This document shows, in pieces, positions 11,301-24,245 of a DNA stretch of 64,000 nt. The notes under the pieces are model-generated. The model was not told the origin of the DNA and ran no database searches. It worked only from the letters and a program-made list of their open reading frames with translations. Position 1 is the first letter of the stretch. Every line of letters starts with the position of its first letter. This DNA comes from Polytrichum commune. Taxonomy: Eukaryota > Streptophyta > Polytrichopsida > Polytrichales > Polytrichaceae. The stretch covers positions 13,877,501 to 13,941,500 of the forward strand of contig OX485805.1 of the NCBI GenBank assembly GCA_950295325.1, in the 5' to 3' direction. A program made the translations under genes and the position numbers.

Positions 11301-14300
11301 TAATTTTGATGAAGTTGGCCTCTTACTTTACATTTCGTTGCATATTTCTTATCTACTTAAGTCTCTTTCTTCTAGCTGTGTGGTAGCCTTTGATTGTAGC
11401 CACATCCTTCGTTACATGGTTTAATGCTATGGTATTACAGGAGGCTAAGAAGGCCATGCCATTGACCAGCAAGATTAATATATCACCCATGCTGGAAGAA
11501 AAGCCTGCCCCTATTGCTGAGGAGCCAACAATCTATGCAAGCAAGACAGTGAGTCCCTCTCTCGCAGAAGTGTTCTGCACAATTGAAATTGTGCTGGAGC
11601 TTTCAGATTTGTCATTATTCCTTGTGAACTATTGAACCAGTTAGAATACTTCAGATTAGTAACCCAGAACCATGTTTTAACCATCCATATTTTTTCTGCA
11701 GGAGGCCAAGAATGCATTTAAAGAGTTGCTCGAGTCCGTGCATGTAGAATCAGATTGGACTTGGGAGCAGGTACTGTCAGCTTTCTGAACTGAAACCAGT
11801 TACTATGTGTAACATACTACTTGAGTACAGGAACCGAGCATTCATGGGTTCCAGGCATCTACTGGAGGTTGTAGTAGGACTTCTAGACACTTTGGTGCTG
11901 GTGCTGGTGCTGGTGCTGGTGGCAATTGTAAATTATATGATGTACTCAAGTGAAGACTGGCTTTTGTGCAGGCAATGCGAGTTATTATCAATGACAAGAG
12001 ATATGGTGCTCTGAAAACATTGGGAGAGCGCAAGCAGGCATTTAATGAGGCAAGGGCTTTTAAAGAAGCTACTGTTGTTATGTTCTAGATAGATATGTCC
12101 ATTATATGTTGGTAAGTCTAGGTATTGCAGAAAGTGGAGACGCATATCTGCAGAATGGTCTTTCTTCCAACATAGTTCTAAGGTTGAATTCATCTTGCAG
12201 TACCTTGCACAACGGAAGAAGCAGGAAACAGAAGAGAAAAGGGTAAAGCAAAAGATTGCACGAGAGCAGTTTCTTGTTATGTTGGAGGTATATACCTTTC
12301 TTGCCAAGGGTGGTTCGTTTGTGGTTTCTATGTAGGATACCTTGCTTATTAGTCAAGATGGTGAAGAACGATCATTTGTGGCCACTGCTGTTCTGACATG
12401 GTATGACTGGTACAGATTCTTTAGTATGGTCGCTGTGTTTCTGATTGGAGAGGTATATTTTTGTGTTTGGACAACTTATGTATACAGTGGTTTGCATCCT
12501 TGAAACCAGGAATGCAAGGAGCTGACATCAACCATGCGATGGAGGTTTGTCTTTTCTCTAGAGAAATCTGCATTAGTAAAGATGTGTATATATGTGTTTT
12601 AATCTTGTAGGTCTGTATGATGTTTTACTTGAATTCCAACCAATGTTCCACCTGTATATGGGTTGAGTAATATCTCATAACATTGGTCATGTTATAATTC
12701 GTATATATGTGCTCTACTCCCTGTGAAAAAATTGTGATGTATGTTCTTTTGTACTATTTCTGTGGAGCAGCAAGGCTATTGGCATGTTTGAAGAGGATCC
12801 AAGGTTTCTGGGAGTTGAGAAAGATCGTGAGCGTGAAGAACTCTTTGAGGACTACCTGGTGGACTTAGATCGCAAGGTATATTAATCACTGGTTGCTGCT
12901 GAACTTCATGCTTCTTGCATGTGCTGGAACTGGTGTTGTTGGATTGATTGTTCCACAATGAGAACATGGGGTGCGGTGTTTTGAGTGGGAAAAAGTGAGA
13001 ATGTTCTGAAGTGATGGATAGTCTAATTGCAGTTTGTAGTGTGCTATTCGCTTCATTATTTTAGATTTTTTGACAATATAAGTGCTGGACTGGCAATTTG
13101 TCAGGAACGGGAGAAGGCTCGTGAAGAAAGAAAGAAAAATCTTGCAGAGTACAGAATTTTTCTGGAGAGTTGTGATTTTATTAAGGTATGTTCATTGTCC
13201 TGGGCCTTGAGGGAAGTTTCTGAAAATACTAACTGAACCTTTTTTAACCAAGGGATGGAGCACTGATTATGATATTTGGGGGGGTTGGGTTTTTCTATGC
13301 AGGCAAATACCCAATGGAGGAAAGTTCAGGATAAACTGGAAGATGATGACCGTTGCTCACGTTTGGACAAGCTTGACCGGCTGGAGGTTTTTCAGGTTTG
13401 AACACATAGGAACTGTAACAAGAGTAAAATCCTGTCTGTTGGAACACTGACTGTTGTTTAATGTTCTGGTGTCCCTACTTGTTACTGCTACATACAAATC
13501 TGCAGGTGGATGATGCTTGGATCAAATGATGACCTAGTAGTTTTATTAATGGCAGGAGTACATCCGAGATCTTGAAAAGGAGGAGGAAGAAGAGAAGAAA
13601 CTGCAAAAGGTGATAAATTAAATACTCTTGGTTCGACTTGGTATGGATGTCAATGTGCAGTACTTCTGGCATGTATAGTCAATAGTACTTTTGTGTTTTT
13701 GTTTATCAAGAATTTGTATGGTGTCCCACACATAATTGTGATGGTAAAATAGGAAGAACGTTTTGGTTGTTGAAATGGGGTGTCGTTTGCAATATATGCA
13801 GGAGCAACTCCGCCGCAAAGAGAGGAAACATCGTGATGAGTTTAGGAAGTTGATGGATGAGCACAAGGCAGCAGGAATTCTGACTGCAAAGACTTTGTGG
13901 CGTGATTATCTCATGAAGGTCTTTGTCTTCTCTAAGATTTGCTTTGATTCCACTGCATTACATGTTCTGTTCTGTTGCAACTTCGGATAATGGTTGGAAT
14001 CTGAAATATATATAAAAATAGTCCTTGTTAAATCTATGTGGTATTATTGATGAAGTCTGTGTTCAAGGAATTTGTCTTGACTGAATTAGAATGAATTTGG
14101 AGCCATTTTGCACAAATATGGTGAAGATTGTAAACGAGTCTTAACAAGCTTAAGCCAAGTGGCATGGAATGATGTACTGTTTCTACCATTCAAATTTGCT
14201 CAACCAAATTGGTTGTGAACACTTGAGTGTATGCAAATAGCCAGGATTGCTTGCATTTAGATTTTCTTTTGTTCAGACCTGCAATGTCTTTATGGATTTT

Positions 14301-17300
14301 CTGGGAGAATGTCCTGATTGATTATTGGTGTGCAGGTCAAGGAACATGGTTCTTACCAAGCAGTGGCCTCAAATACGTCCGGTTCTACTCCGAAGGAGTT
14401 GTTTGAGGATGTGTTGGAAGAGCTAGACAAGCAGGTATATTAGTATCTACTGTATGTAACATAAAGACCTTACAAGTGTCATTTTGGTTAACTGAATGTT
14501 CTAATGTACATATATGTGTGCATCATTGGGATAAACCCTCTCTTTTGTGTGTCCAGTATCATGAGGACAAGGCGCGAGCTAAGGACATCATGAAAGCTGG
14601 GAAGGTGTGTCCTCGTCAATTCTGTATCATGCTCCCATTGCATTACTTCTCCATGCATGTCCCTTTGCTCCTTCCTAGCTAAAGGTGTACCCACATTCTA
14701 GAATGCATTTCCTGCTAATTTTGTTAGGTGAAATGACAATCACTATTTCATGCTATGTAGCCACAACCATGGAAGTGCTTGTGTTAAGTAAATTTTGGAA
14801 CAATTAAAATGGGTTCAGATTAGCGTTGGAGCCACATGGACATTCGACAAGTTCAAGGCTGCATTTGCTGAAGCAGGTGACTTGGCGGCGATTGCTGAAC
14901 CAAACCTTAAGGTTAGTGATAACTTTATGTATGTGTGGTTAGACTGACTGCGCTTTGCTATACACCAGAATTCTGGTGTGTAGTTAAGCGTAGGCATTCA
15001 GTCTGTCTAGATAAGTTGCTTCTGGAGCGATATATTGCGGTGTTTTGGCCACCTCCATCTGGGTTCTTCGATGCTGACCAGTTCTGGCTTCAAAAGGTAT
15101 TTAATGGTGGGTTATTATTCTCAGATCTGTAGGGCCCATGCACTTTCATGTTGATGTGCTTATTCCTCTGAGGCTACATTCAACATCATGTTTTAAGTTT
15201 GTGTACGGTTGATTATATGTGCCTGGTTATCCTGTTAAAGATAGGAGGTATCTCCAAATTGATCTTGTGATGATTGTAGATTCGTGGTGTGTCAAATCGA
15301 ATTTCTGATCAAGTTTTCACTTGATAGAAAGTTTCAATTTGATCACAAACAATGGAATGTTATCAATACATTAACTTTTGATTTCTGTAGAAGACAAAAG
15401 ACTCAATTGTTGTATGGTCTACTGTTTGTGGTTGATACTGATACGGACAATGTTTATACTCTCTTTGTAAGGTGATTTATTAGTGTCACATGAATTGGTA
15501 TGGTTACATTTGGTCAGACTTTCAAAATTGAATGACATTTTATTACATTTGTTTGCTGTCATTGAATTCATAGGAGTTGGGAATTTCATCTTGTAATATA
15601 TCTTGTTTTCTTATATGAACTTCTGTTCCATGTCTAATATATGTGTATTCTAGTGCTTTGTTGGTGGAGTTATTGGAATTTGTGAGTGCAAAAATACAGC
15701 TGGATGTATCCATTTTGATTCTGATAGGGTGTTCTGGCACTTGGGGATATGTCATGGGTTCAGCTTGTATTTGAGGACTCCTTAGAAAGAGCAAAAGAAA
15801 AAGAGGAAAAGGAAGCCAAGAAACGGAGGAGGCTAGCAGATGGCTTCACAGATCTCCTTCGTAACACTAAGGTGCTTTCCATGGCATATGGCATTTGACA
15901 AGTTAATTCAGTTGCAGAGCTCCCTTCAGTCTCTGAACATGTGGATTTTACCTTCAATGAGCAATCCTCTCTTTTTGGTGTTCATTACATTTGACCATGC
16001 AGCGTCATTAACCACTATTCTAATCATACAGGCTGTGACCTCAACATCAAAATGGGAAGATGTAAGGCCACTCATAGAGGATGCTCAAGATTTCAGGTAC
16101 TGGCACGCTCTTGGCTGTATCTACATTCATGCTATTTTCTTGAGACGAGATGGTTGAATATGATGCTGGACTGTATTTGGTGGGTTACAGAGCTCTTTCC
16201 GACGATAGTTTGCGCAAGAAAGTGTTTGACGACTATCTTACACACCTACTGCATAAAGCAAAGGATAAGGAGAGAAAGCGAGAAAAGGAGGACAAGGTGA
16301 GTTTCAATCTGGAGGTTTTTGTGTTCTCCATTGTATACATTGTTTTTGAAGACTTCATGCTCTCTGGAAAATCAAGATTCTGGCATGATTGTTTTCTGTG
16401 TTGAGTATCCAATGGATTGCCATTTCCTGCTCAACTTTAATGAAGGTCCTCCTATACCTCAACATTTAATGCCTTTTTGAGCATCTATTTAGAATGTTCC
16501 ACTGTTCACAGTATTGATGTTTGCAAATCTCAGGCCAAGAAGGAGAAGGAAAAAGAGAAGGAAAAGGAGAAAGAAAAAGATAGGGAACGGAGGAAAGAAA
16601 AGGATAAGGACAAGGACAAGGAGAAAGACAAAGAAAAAGACAAGGACAAGGACAAAGAGAAATCTAGAAGAGAAAAAGATGGGGCACACACAGATGACAT
16701 GGAGGGGGTGACCAACCATACATCGCACAAGGATGACAAGAAGAAAGACAAGGATCGGGAGAAAGACAAGGAACGGGAAAGGAAGCATAGGAAGAGACAT
16801 CGAAGTGGGAGCAGTGAGGAGGTTGCCACTGATAAGGACCGAGAAGAGAAGGATGACTCTAGGAAGTCACGTCGACATGGCAGTGACCATAAAAAGTCCT
16901 CAAGAAAGGTAGATAATTTTGACTGTAAGTGTCTTTGTGACATCCATCCACATCTGTTTTGATTGTTTTCATTTAAGAATCACATGAAGCTAAATAGAAC
17001 TCATGAACATTGTGGTAATTTATGGCCTGACAGGAATATCATATTGGGCATCACAGAGTAGGTTAATCCATCAGGTTGTAATTATAACCTCCAGTTGGTC
17101 AAATAAGCCAAGAGAATGTTGGCAACATGCATGTTTCAAATTTATTAGAGCTAAGGCCAAAACGTTGCAATGTAGAACTTGTAAGTGGAGGTTCCTGGGT
17201 TCACTAAATTCATGGGTAAGGCATCAGATGAATATTTGATGCACCCACATCATGGGCTCTGAGGCATGAGCAATCTAGGTTAGAAAGATGTCACTTTTGT

Positions 17301-18050
17301 GGTGGCTCTCGTCCTGATTCATGGCCTCCTGAGCTTCTTTGGCATCTATCTAAACATATCTATGGATCACTTTAGATTGGTATGCTGCCTTGTCCTATTT
17401 GGGATGAGGTGGTTCCAACAGGTTTTGTCAACTAAGCTCTAGAGGCATGCTACTGGTGGGTTGGACCACTCTACTGATCTAATCACCTATTCAGGTGGTT
17501 TTAACATGAGGTTGTGTCGTGGACATGTGAGCACTTTGAGCCATTAGTATGCTTTTTAAGCTGACCAGGGAGGTAGTCATATGAGGGGACTTGGAAACAT
17601 TTTTTATATGATATGTGAGCTCATAGATATTACACATTCTTGTAATTTGCTGGATGGAGGGCCTGAGAAGTACACAAAGGAAGGCACCATGGTCCAGATG
17701 TGCAATACTTGGTCAAATGTACAAAGCCTTCTGTCCAACCAATAGTGTGCACTTTAGAGGGCCTTGGTGGCCTATATGAATAAATGACTGGCATATTGAG
17801 GATTCATACTCTACATTCCTCACCTTTTTTGTGAAATCACCCAATGTTCTCACATGCTGAAAATGGCTCGTATCTACCATGGAGTGAATTGTTGGGTGCT
17901 TGGCGTGATATGCAGCATGGCCTTGAGTCGGAGTCGGAGGGGGATGCAAAACAAAAGCGACACAGACGGGACCGAGATGGGGCGCGGAGGAATGGAGGAC
18001 TAGACGAGTTGGAGGATGGGGAGGTTGGCGAGGATGGCGAAATTCGATGA
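6790..18050 (+). CDS. PRP40: Pre-mRNA-processing protein 40 (PRP40-like, WW/FF domains), 29 exons
   Basis: U1 snRNP-associated splicing factor; family members bridge the 5' splice site and branch point in the nucleus. Exons: 6790-6865, 7609-7694, 7841-7909, 8060-8473, 8806-8917, 9055-9115, 9573-9642, 10173-10225, 10368-10425, 10663-10871, 11103-11178, 11441-11548, 11702-11770, 11972-12049, 12201-12287, 12510-12544, 12771-12876, 13105-13185, 13303-13395, 13556-13609, 13802-13918, 14336-14434, 14557-14604, 14819-14911, 15764-15871, 16032-16096, 16191-16296, 16534-16908, 17916-18050. Phases close over 1046 codons. Order: PAWM-containing N-terminus, Gln/Pro-rich region with a 17-Gln run, WW1 ~260-290 ([20 protein letters not shown]), WW2 ~302-330 ([19 protein letters not shown]), FF domains ~465-877, Lys/Asp/Glu-rich tail 878-1002, acidic end [10 protein letters not shown]. 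Least certain are the exon 5 acceptor (8805), exon 5 donor (8918) and exon 6 acceptor (9054). Start chosen as the first ATG giving the conserved [12 protein letters not shown] head. Confidence 0.93.
8333..8397 (+). repeat. CAG/CAA microsatellite encoding a polyglutamine run
   Basis: It lies in exon 4 of PRP40 and encodes about 17 consecutive Gln, then His-Gln-Gln-Gln. Mixed CAG and CAA codons make it less prone to slippage than pure CAG. The same triplets give Ala- and Ser-rich shadow frames on both strands, which are not genes. Confidence 0.9.
12050..12200 (+). other. GC-AG intron of PRP40 (intron 14)
   Basis: Exon 14 ends in ...TTTAATGAG and the intron begins GCAAGG; no in-frame GT donor lies nearby. 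The acceptor is CATCTTGCAG. Joining at these sites gives [19 protein letters not shown], the conserved end of FF domain 1, so the non-canonical donor is well supported. All other introns in the model use GT-AG. Confidence 0.85.
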
Positions 18051-20729
18051 AGCTCACTTTGCTGCCATTCTGATTGTGTGTTCTCTTGAGCCCCTGCCTT
18101 ACCTCTGCTCGTTGCCACCTCTTGGTGGTTACAAGAAAGGCTCTAAAGAACGTTCACTTGCTCTTCAATTTTTTTCCAAGAGCTTGATGTTGTGCAGCAG
18201 TTGATTGCCTGCCCCCACGTTTTTGCACATTGAAAATTTGAGGACCTGGTCCATTTGCATGTGAATTTTTTTGTTTATTCGGTGCCTCAAGTATTGAGAG
18301 AGCAATGCTGAGTAGCCATTTAAGAAGGTAGGGTCCAGAAGCTTCTCACACCTTTTTGCAGAGCTTTATGTTTTGCTACCCCCAAACAAGGACATGTGAT
18401 TCAACAATATTATGGAGTAACTTTGAAAGTTAGGGGCTTGTATTACCTTCAATGATGAGAATCTATACTATGATGACTTTTGTAGAGAGGCTGAACATAT
18501 CTTTGCTATGCTTAGAATCCTATTTGCTTCATGGGTACAATATGCAGATGTGAATCCTAGGTGACAACTTTGTAAGGTTTGGAATTTGCACATCACACCA
18601 ATAATGAGAGGATGAGCACCTTGTGTTTCACAGATCAATATCCGGAATTATTGATTCATCGTCACTGGAGATGGCATCTACTAAGTAGTGGTTTCAGCAG
18701 ATAATTGATATATTCACAATATAGCCTGAGGACATAATGAACCACTGAGTTAGAACACATGTTTCATACCACCAGCTAATGATTCTTGTTAAGTCTGTTG
18801 TGTGGCATTGTCGGATCCTCTCTACCACTTGGAATCAAATTTTGACTATTGTTCATACTTTTGTTTATATTGTGAAGTTAGGATGCCTTGACTTCAAAGT
18901 TGGAAATCTTTAGAGGTCCATGATGGTACATTGTCCCTCCAAAAAAATAGGTAAAATGTTAATGGTGGCAGTGTGTACCTTTTGATATCAGTTTGAGCAG
19001 ATGATCTGGTACTGCACGGCTGTTGATTACAAGGTTCTCAAGACTGGTCACATTTCAGGTCTGATCTGGAACTGATTCATAATATGTGAAGTGAACTTTT
19101 CTTCTTTTCTAGTTGTGTGTCATCGGAAATAACTTACGGTTCTGCAAGAACAGAAGCTTGGCTTGCTCAAAGAACAGATGGAGCTGTGGGTGGCGTGAGA
19201 TTGTGGCGAATTCGTGTCAGGCAATCTTTGTCTCTGTACCTTTACACCAGGAGGTAAGCCCACTTAGGCTTGTAGGGTCTTTGGCATGGCTTGGACGGAT
19301 GGCAGGACTTGTAGATAACCAGTGAACTCTAGAATGAACTGAGTTCCAACAACATCTGCTACCTGCATGTCTGGTATGCTTCGCTGACATCAGTTCTCCC
19401 CTTCTTTTCAGCTTGTTCAAATGTTTTCGTGGGAGAAAGATAAGTGGTTATGAGCTCGCAACTTCTCATTCTCTCTCTTTCAGGAGTTGGAGAGGTATCT
19501 TCTTGCATTTGTTTGCTCTATTGCTGGATGGAGTTATCGGTATGCATGTTTTGAAGCCAGTTTTAACACTCTAATATTTGCATTCCCTCTCGAATTCCAT
19601 TGTAAAATGATGAGGTCCTTGAACTTGCTAATCATCCAGAAGAGAGGAAGATTGGTGGCTCCTCCTGTGGGTTATGCAGAAGCTATGTTCTTGCTGAAGT
19701 TGGGTGGAGGAATCGGAAACTGTGCTCATTAGGCTCTAGAATTTCAACCTTTGAATTGAATTCATATCAACGATCTTAAATATTGACTAACATGTCGCTT
19801 GAGCCATGTTTGGTAGTTTTCTGAATTCTGTGTGGTCCCCTGGTTGTACAGATATATATACTTGAATGTCAGCTTGTGTACTTCCAGTATGTTAAGACAG
19901 TGAGATTTTGTAAGATGCATGTTGAATTACATGTGGCAAGCCTAATCATGCATATTCTAGTTAATGTTTCTTTGGAGCATATCACAACTTCGCTGACTTC
20001 AATCTCTGGATGCAAGGAACCTTAAGGATAGCATAAGTCCCTATGCTGCATGTAGATGGTTGGAGACAAGAGTATTTTTGTAATTCGTCAAGGAATACAG
20101 CCCAAGGCACCTAATGAACAACCACTGTCATCTGATACTGCACATATCATTTTAGGCCAAACTTCAGTCTGTCCTCCGTGTGCTGTGTCTGCTGGGTCTT
20201 CCAGGAAGGAAAACAGATATTGAATGGTAACCTTTATGATCGGCAGCATCTGATAGTTTTTGGAGAGAAGTCCGCATACTGTGGAATTTGATTAGAAAGC
20301 CAGACAACATGTTAACGCCAATGTTCAAAATCCTGTTTTTGACTTTGTTTTACTTCGCCAGGAATTAAAACTATTGTCACAGGACTTGTTTATTGTACTT
20401 GGTGTGTAGTTATCTATTCAGGTTGTAATACATAACATTTCTATCCAATACTTCCTACTATTTGAGTCTAGGACTATGTATATATGTAGGGAATCCTGTC
20501 CCTGTACTCGATTCTGTTACCTAGTGCATTTTGTTACTGGACACAGTGCAACTTCGTACTTCCGTGTTGCACTTCACTCATTTTTTAAGATCCTGAGGAA
20601 CAGCCTCGTACTAATATTGGCTTTTTTGAGAAACCATTTGGGTACGTAGGATGAGGATTTCACATTTATTTGATAGCAGTAGGGTGTGGGTATTTGAGGA
20701 TGTTTTTGGGCATTGGGTTTTTGGTGTCT
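18051..20729 (+). other. PRP40 downstream region / possible spliced 3' UTR or ncRNA
   Basis: No convincing protein-coding frame. Two stretches look like exons by splice signals: 19113-19253 (acceptor TCTTTTCTAG, donor GAG|GTAAGC) and 19484-19539 (acceptor CTCTCTCTTTCAG, donor CG|GTATGC). Joined, they give no long frame. They could be 3' UTR exons of PRP40, a separate non-coding transcript or chance. I could not fix a poly(A) site. Confidence 0.3.
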
Positions 20730-20865
20730 ATGTAAACACATTAATCATGGAAGAAGGGTCTCTAGTAAAAACAAGTTCCTTACAAGATTGAAGGCCAATT
20801 CATTCCAACTGAAGTTCACTAGACTAATTTGGGGTCTTTGGTGTTGTATCTGGAGTCAATTGTAA
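20730..20865 (+). repeat. Dispersed ~135-bp repeat, copy 1
   Basis: Shares GGGTCTCTAGTAAAA, ATTCATTCCAA and GGGGTCTTTGGTGT in order with 54220-54345, and partly with 23430-23500. No coding potential. Confidence 0.7.
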
Positions 20866-22576
20866 ACTGTTGTAGCTCACGGTATAAATAAAATGATTTT
20901 TTATCTTGCAACCGGAGGTTTTTGCTTGCGATTTTTTGGACAAATAGGAACCTAAAGCCTTTGGTTGCCAGCCAAAATGGTTCATTTATAAATTTTCTCA
21001 TCGGCGTTATAACGAGTTGCAATGGATGGTTGTAATGAATAAGTTTTCTTGTAGTTATTGCCCTGTACATAGAGTATGTTAATTGCATAACCACATTCAA
21101 AATCAACCTCTCAAAGTGTTGTACAATAAGGACAAAATGCTTTTGATAATGTCCACCACCATAACATCAAGTTTCTATAATCTACCAATCAAATCGTAGA
21201 TACCTAGTTCGTGAGGTTGTCCACCTTCTTAGGGCATGCTAGAGGCACGAAATGTATAACACAGTAAAATCAAACACCCTAATACCTTTTACAACAAGTA
21301 CATGGTGATTTTGAGAATTAATTTGCCATTAAAATTATAGACCTAGTGGTTAAGGTCATGTGACGTCCACATTCTCGAGAGATATTTGGACTTGCTCGAA
21401 AGCTTGCAAGCATTATGTTATGTAGCATAGAGCATGCTGAAATCACTACTCAACACAAAACCAACACACTAATATTTTCCACAACAAGAATACATTGATT
21501 ATGAGAATGTTCAATGGCCACGTCATGTGCCCATAATGGTTTTCGATCAACCACCATTAAAACTTCGTATCCTTATAACTGGTGCATACGGATTCCAATT
21601 AACACATACATTGGTGCGTTGGAATCCCCAGTTTAGGGTCAACACACAATTTCTCTTAGAACTCAATCCAAATGCTAGTAACGTCACTCACCGCCTAAAG
21701 TGATGTCATGACATCTACCCCAGCTCCATGTAAAGGTCACACATGGGCATGGGCGGAGTTTTACTTCTTTCTCGTGAAGTAGAGCGAGCACCCACCACGT
21801 TTGGGAAAGCAAACAGCAACCGCCCAACGCAAATTCTTCCCTACCTTTCGTTAAAAGGTGTAGGTAGATGCATCAACCCATTTTTCTGCAAAATAGCAAT
21901 CATCTTCAAAGGTCCCTCTCTCTCGCTCTCTCGCTCTCTCACTTTGTTGAAGGTTCACCAGAAGAAAATTTGTCCATCACAACCATCTGTTGCGATGTGG
22001 TCATTGCAACTCATGCCGAGAAAATGCACAAATGAATACTACTTTGGTTGTCAACCGGAGGATTTCAGCTACAGTTTTCGACAATGATTGTCAACCAGAA
22101 CTATTTATTTCAGGCAGTTTCTTGCCATGAGTCACAACAACCGCCGAGTCGCAATGGACGGTTGCAATGGACGAGGGTTTTCTTCCCTCCGGTTTTCTTC
22201 CGTTGCAAAACTGTAGAGGCTAGTCCGAGTTTTCGACGATGCTGCATCTGTTTACGTCGCTAAAACCCATGGTGCTTGGAACGAACCATGGAGATGGCTC
22301 CTTGTCAGATCAAAAAGCCGCCTCACATCCTGTGCGTCTTATGTGTTTGGAGGCATCATGAGGTTCCAATAACACACGTCGGCAAGCGGCCCAGGGAAAA
22401 CAAGGTGAGGCCAAAGTTGTTGATGTCACCTCCCCATCACACGTCACCCCTGGTTTTGTTTTGGCGCCACTTTATCAAAAGCCCCGGCCCGACTCCACAT
22501 CAAACCTCAACCTGCCAAGTGGATTCAACAACTTCCCAGTTGTCAAGCAACGGCGAGCGAGGTTGGGGTTGATGAC
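20866..22576. other. Intergenic, imperfect internal repeats
   Basis: No gene supported. 20895-21090 and 22010-22200 share AACCGGAGG, TTGCAATGGA and GGTTGTAATGAA-type words, an old duplication. 21240-21330 and 21420-21510 share ACACCCTAATA and ACAACAAGTACAT-like words. A CTCTCGCTCTCTCGCTCTCT tract lies at 21917-21940. Open frames at 21743-22718 are short and domain-free. Confidence 0.4.
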
Positions 22577-23117
22577 GTTACAAGCACCCATGTTGGATCG
22601 GTGTGTAGATGAGAGTGCATGGGTATCAATAGTGAACATCCATAATGGTAACAAAAAAACCCTACCCGTGGATATCACGATTGTAATAGCAACCGAGTAC
22701 TTGATGTTCACTGGATAACACAATTGTGATAGTAGTCAAATACTTGATATTTGGCGGGTCTGTCAATGTGAGAGAATCTTTGTATACACCACTTAAATAG
22801 TTGGGTCAACACCATTGTGAACCATACTCATGCTAGGGTGGTGTGATAACGTTACAAGCACCCATGTTGGATCGGTGTGTAGATGAGAGCGCATGGGTAT
22901 AAATAGTGAACATCCATAATGGTAACAAAAAAACCCTACCCGTGGATATCACGATTGTGATAGCAGTTGAGTACTTGATGTTCACTGGATAACACAATTG
23001 TGATGGTAGTCAAATACTTGATATTTGGCGGGTCTGTCAATGTGAGAGAATCTTTGTATACACCAGTTAATAGTTGGGTCAACACCATTGTGAACCATAC
23101 TCATGCTAGGGTGGTTT
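22577..23117 (+). repeat. Direct tandem duplication, 274-bp period, two copies
   Basis: GTTACAAGCACCCATGTTGG starts at 22577 and again at 22851, and the copies stay near-identical to GCTAGGGTGGT at about 23116. Few mismatches (for example AGAGTGCATG versus AGAGCGCATG) point to a recent duplication. No coding function evident. Confidence 0.93.
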
Positions 23118-23429
23118 GGCCAAGGTATGAAGGTTCTTGCATGGTATATAGACCTGGTTGGTATCAAGAAGAAAAGATATCCTCAAATAGTTATACCTTG
23201 CAAGCATCAAATAATGTGAAATCCTCATTTTTGAAGTCCCCAAATGTATGATTCAAGCACGTAGTGTTCGATTTAGATATAATGTTTGTCTTTAAGTTCA
23301 GGTACATTAGATGTCTTGCTCTTTGAATTAGACCCTCATTAATTATAATGAGATAAGAGTCAAAAGGATTAAAAAAAAAAAAAAAAATTAAATGGTTACA
23401 ATGAAACATAAACCCATAAAGTTTTGATG

Positions 23430-23500
23430 AAGTCATGCCAACTAGATTCCACTTAACTGATTTGGGGTCTTTGATGCTCATTGTGGGGTCAAATTATAGA
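23430..23500 (+). repeat. Dispersed ~135-bp repeat, partial copy
   Basis: ACTGATTTGGGGTCTTTG and nearby sequence match the family at 20730-20865 and 54220-54345. It is truncated and more diverged than the other two. Confidence 0.5.
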
Positions 23501-23764
23501 GGGGGAGGGGGGTAAAGAAAAACAATAGTATGTTACAATATAGGGGCAGAATAGTTGACAAAGGTTTCACCTTACATGAGTTTGGTGGGGGCCAAGCTCA
23601 AAATTGCAAATTCAAGATGGAGACACAAGTCCCAAGCAAGTCATCGTACCCTAAGCATCCACCATTAAAATAAATATAAAACCAAACCAAACCAATGAAT
23701 GGGGAGAACCGACCCCTAGTTACAAATGGACCAGTTTGAGTTTGAGAAATAGCCAGCTGAAGTA

Positions 23765-23982
23765 CACCGTTTATGGTATTTAGTGTCACTTACTCTTTGG
23801 AACCATGCAACGCCATAACTTCTTATCCATGAGTCCAATTTTTAAGTAGCAAAAGTTGAATAGCTTGTGCGGACATTACAGAACGTAAAAGACTTAGCTT
23901 GGTAAAATAACACAGTCTCAACAAATACCTACAACGCTACATGAGTCCAAACAGCAAGTGACACTAAAATGCCATAAACGTT
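23765..23982. mobile_element. Palindromic MITE, ~215 bp
   Basis: The left end CACCGTTTATGGTATTTAGT and the right end read as reverse complement (CAACGTTTATGGCATTTTAG) are inverted repeats that continue through TGTCACTT. There is no coding capacity. A second copy at 39252-40360 is interrupted by a hAT-like element. The target duplication is not clear, so the superfamily is unassigned. Confidence 0.65.
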
Positions 23983-23992
23983 GTAGTTGGTT

Positions 23993-24076
23993 GGGGCGAA
24001 CCAGCCCGTACACTAGTCTCTTGGAGGCAAAGGTTTAGGCATCCAACAAAGAACAAATGTATGAATTGGTTCACCC
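23993..24076. mobile_element. 84-85-bp palindromic mini-element, copy 1
   Basis: Starts GGGGCGAACCAGCCCGTACA and ends in its near reverse complement (TGTATGAATTGGTTCACCC). An asymmetric core carries GGTTTAGGCATCCAAC. Two other copies are at 31998-32081 (inverted) and 52300-52384. No coding capacity; likely a minimal foldback element. Confidence 0.65.
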
Positions 24077-24245
24077 ACATCGTTGTAGTTCAAAACTTCA
24101 GGAAATTTACCGATCATTTGAAAGGTATCCACGATGGAATCTATCTCAAATCAACGAAGGAAACCGAAAGACCACAACATGCAACCGGTTGGACTTGGAA
24201 AACACTCGGAATTTGACCGATTTCGCCCAAAAATCTCCCCATAAA
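24058..24245 (-). repeat. CCGGTT-family dispersed repeat, inverted copy
   Basis: Read on the minus strand it matches the 42411-43380 tandem unit: GGGAGATTTTTGGGC, GAGTGTTT, CAACCGGTTGCATGTTG and AAATGATCGGT-like boxes appear in order. Its first bases overlap the mini-palindrome at 23993. Confidence 0.65.

Noticed and set aside
16489-16943. Minus-strand Phe/Leu- and Ser/Leu-rich frames of 103-137 codons
   Set aside because: Antisense of the Lys/Asp/Glu codons in PRP40 exon 28; they only look like membrane proteins because of that composition.
22276-22718. Possible small protein-coding gene in a GC-richer stretch
   Set aside because: Overlapping short frames without domains, splice signals or consistent codon use; part belongs to the 274-bp duplication.
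22577-23117. CRISPR-like direct repeats
   Set aside because: Two 274-bp tandem copies in a eukaryotic contig; no short repeat-spacer pattern.
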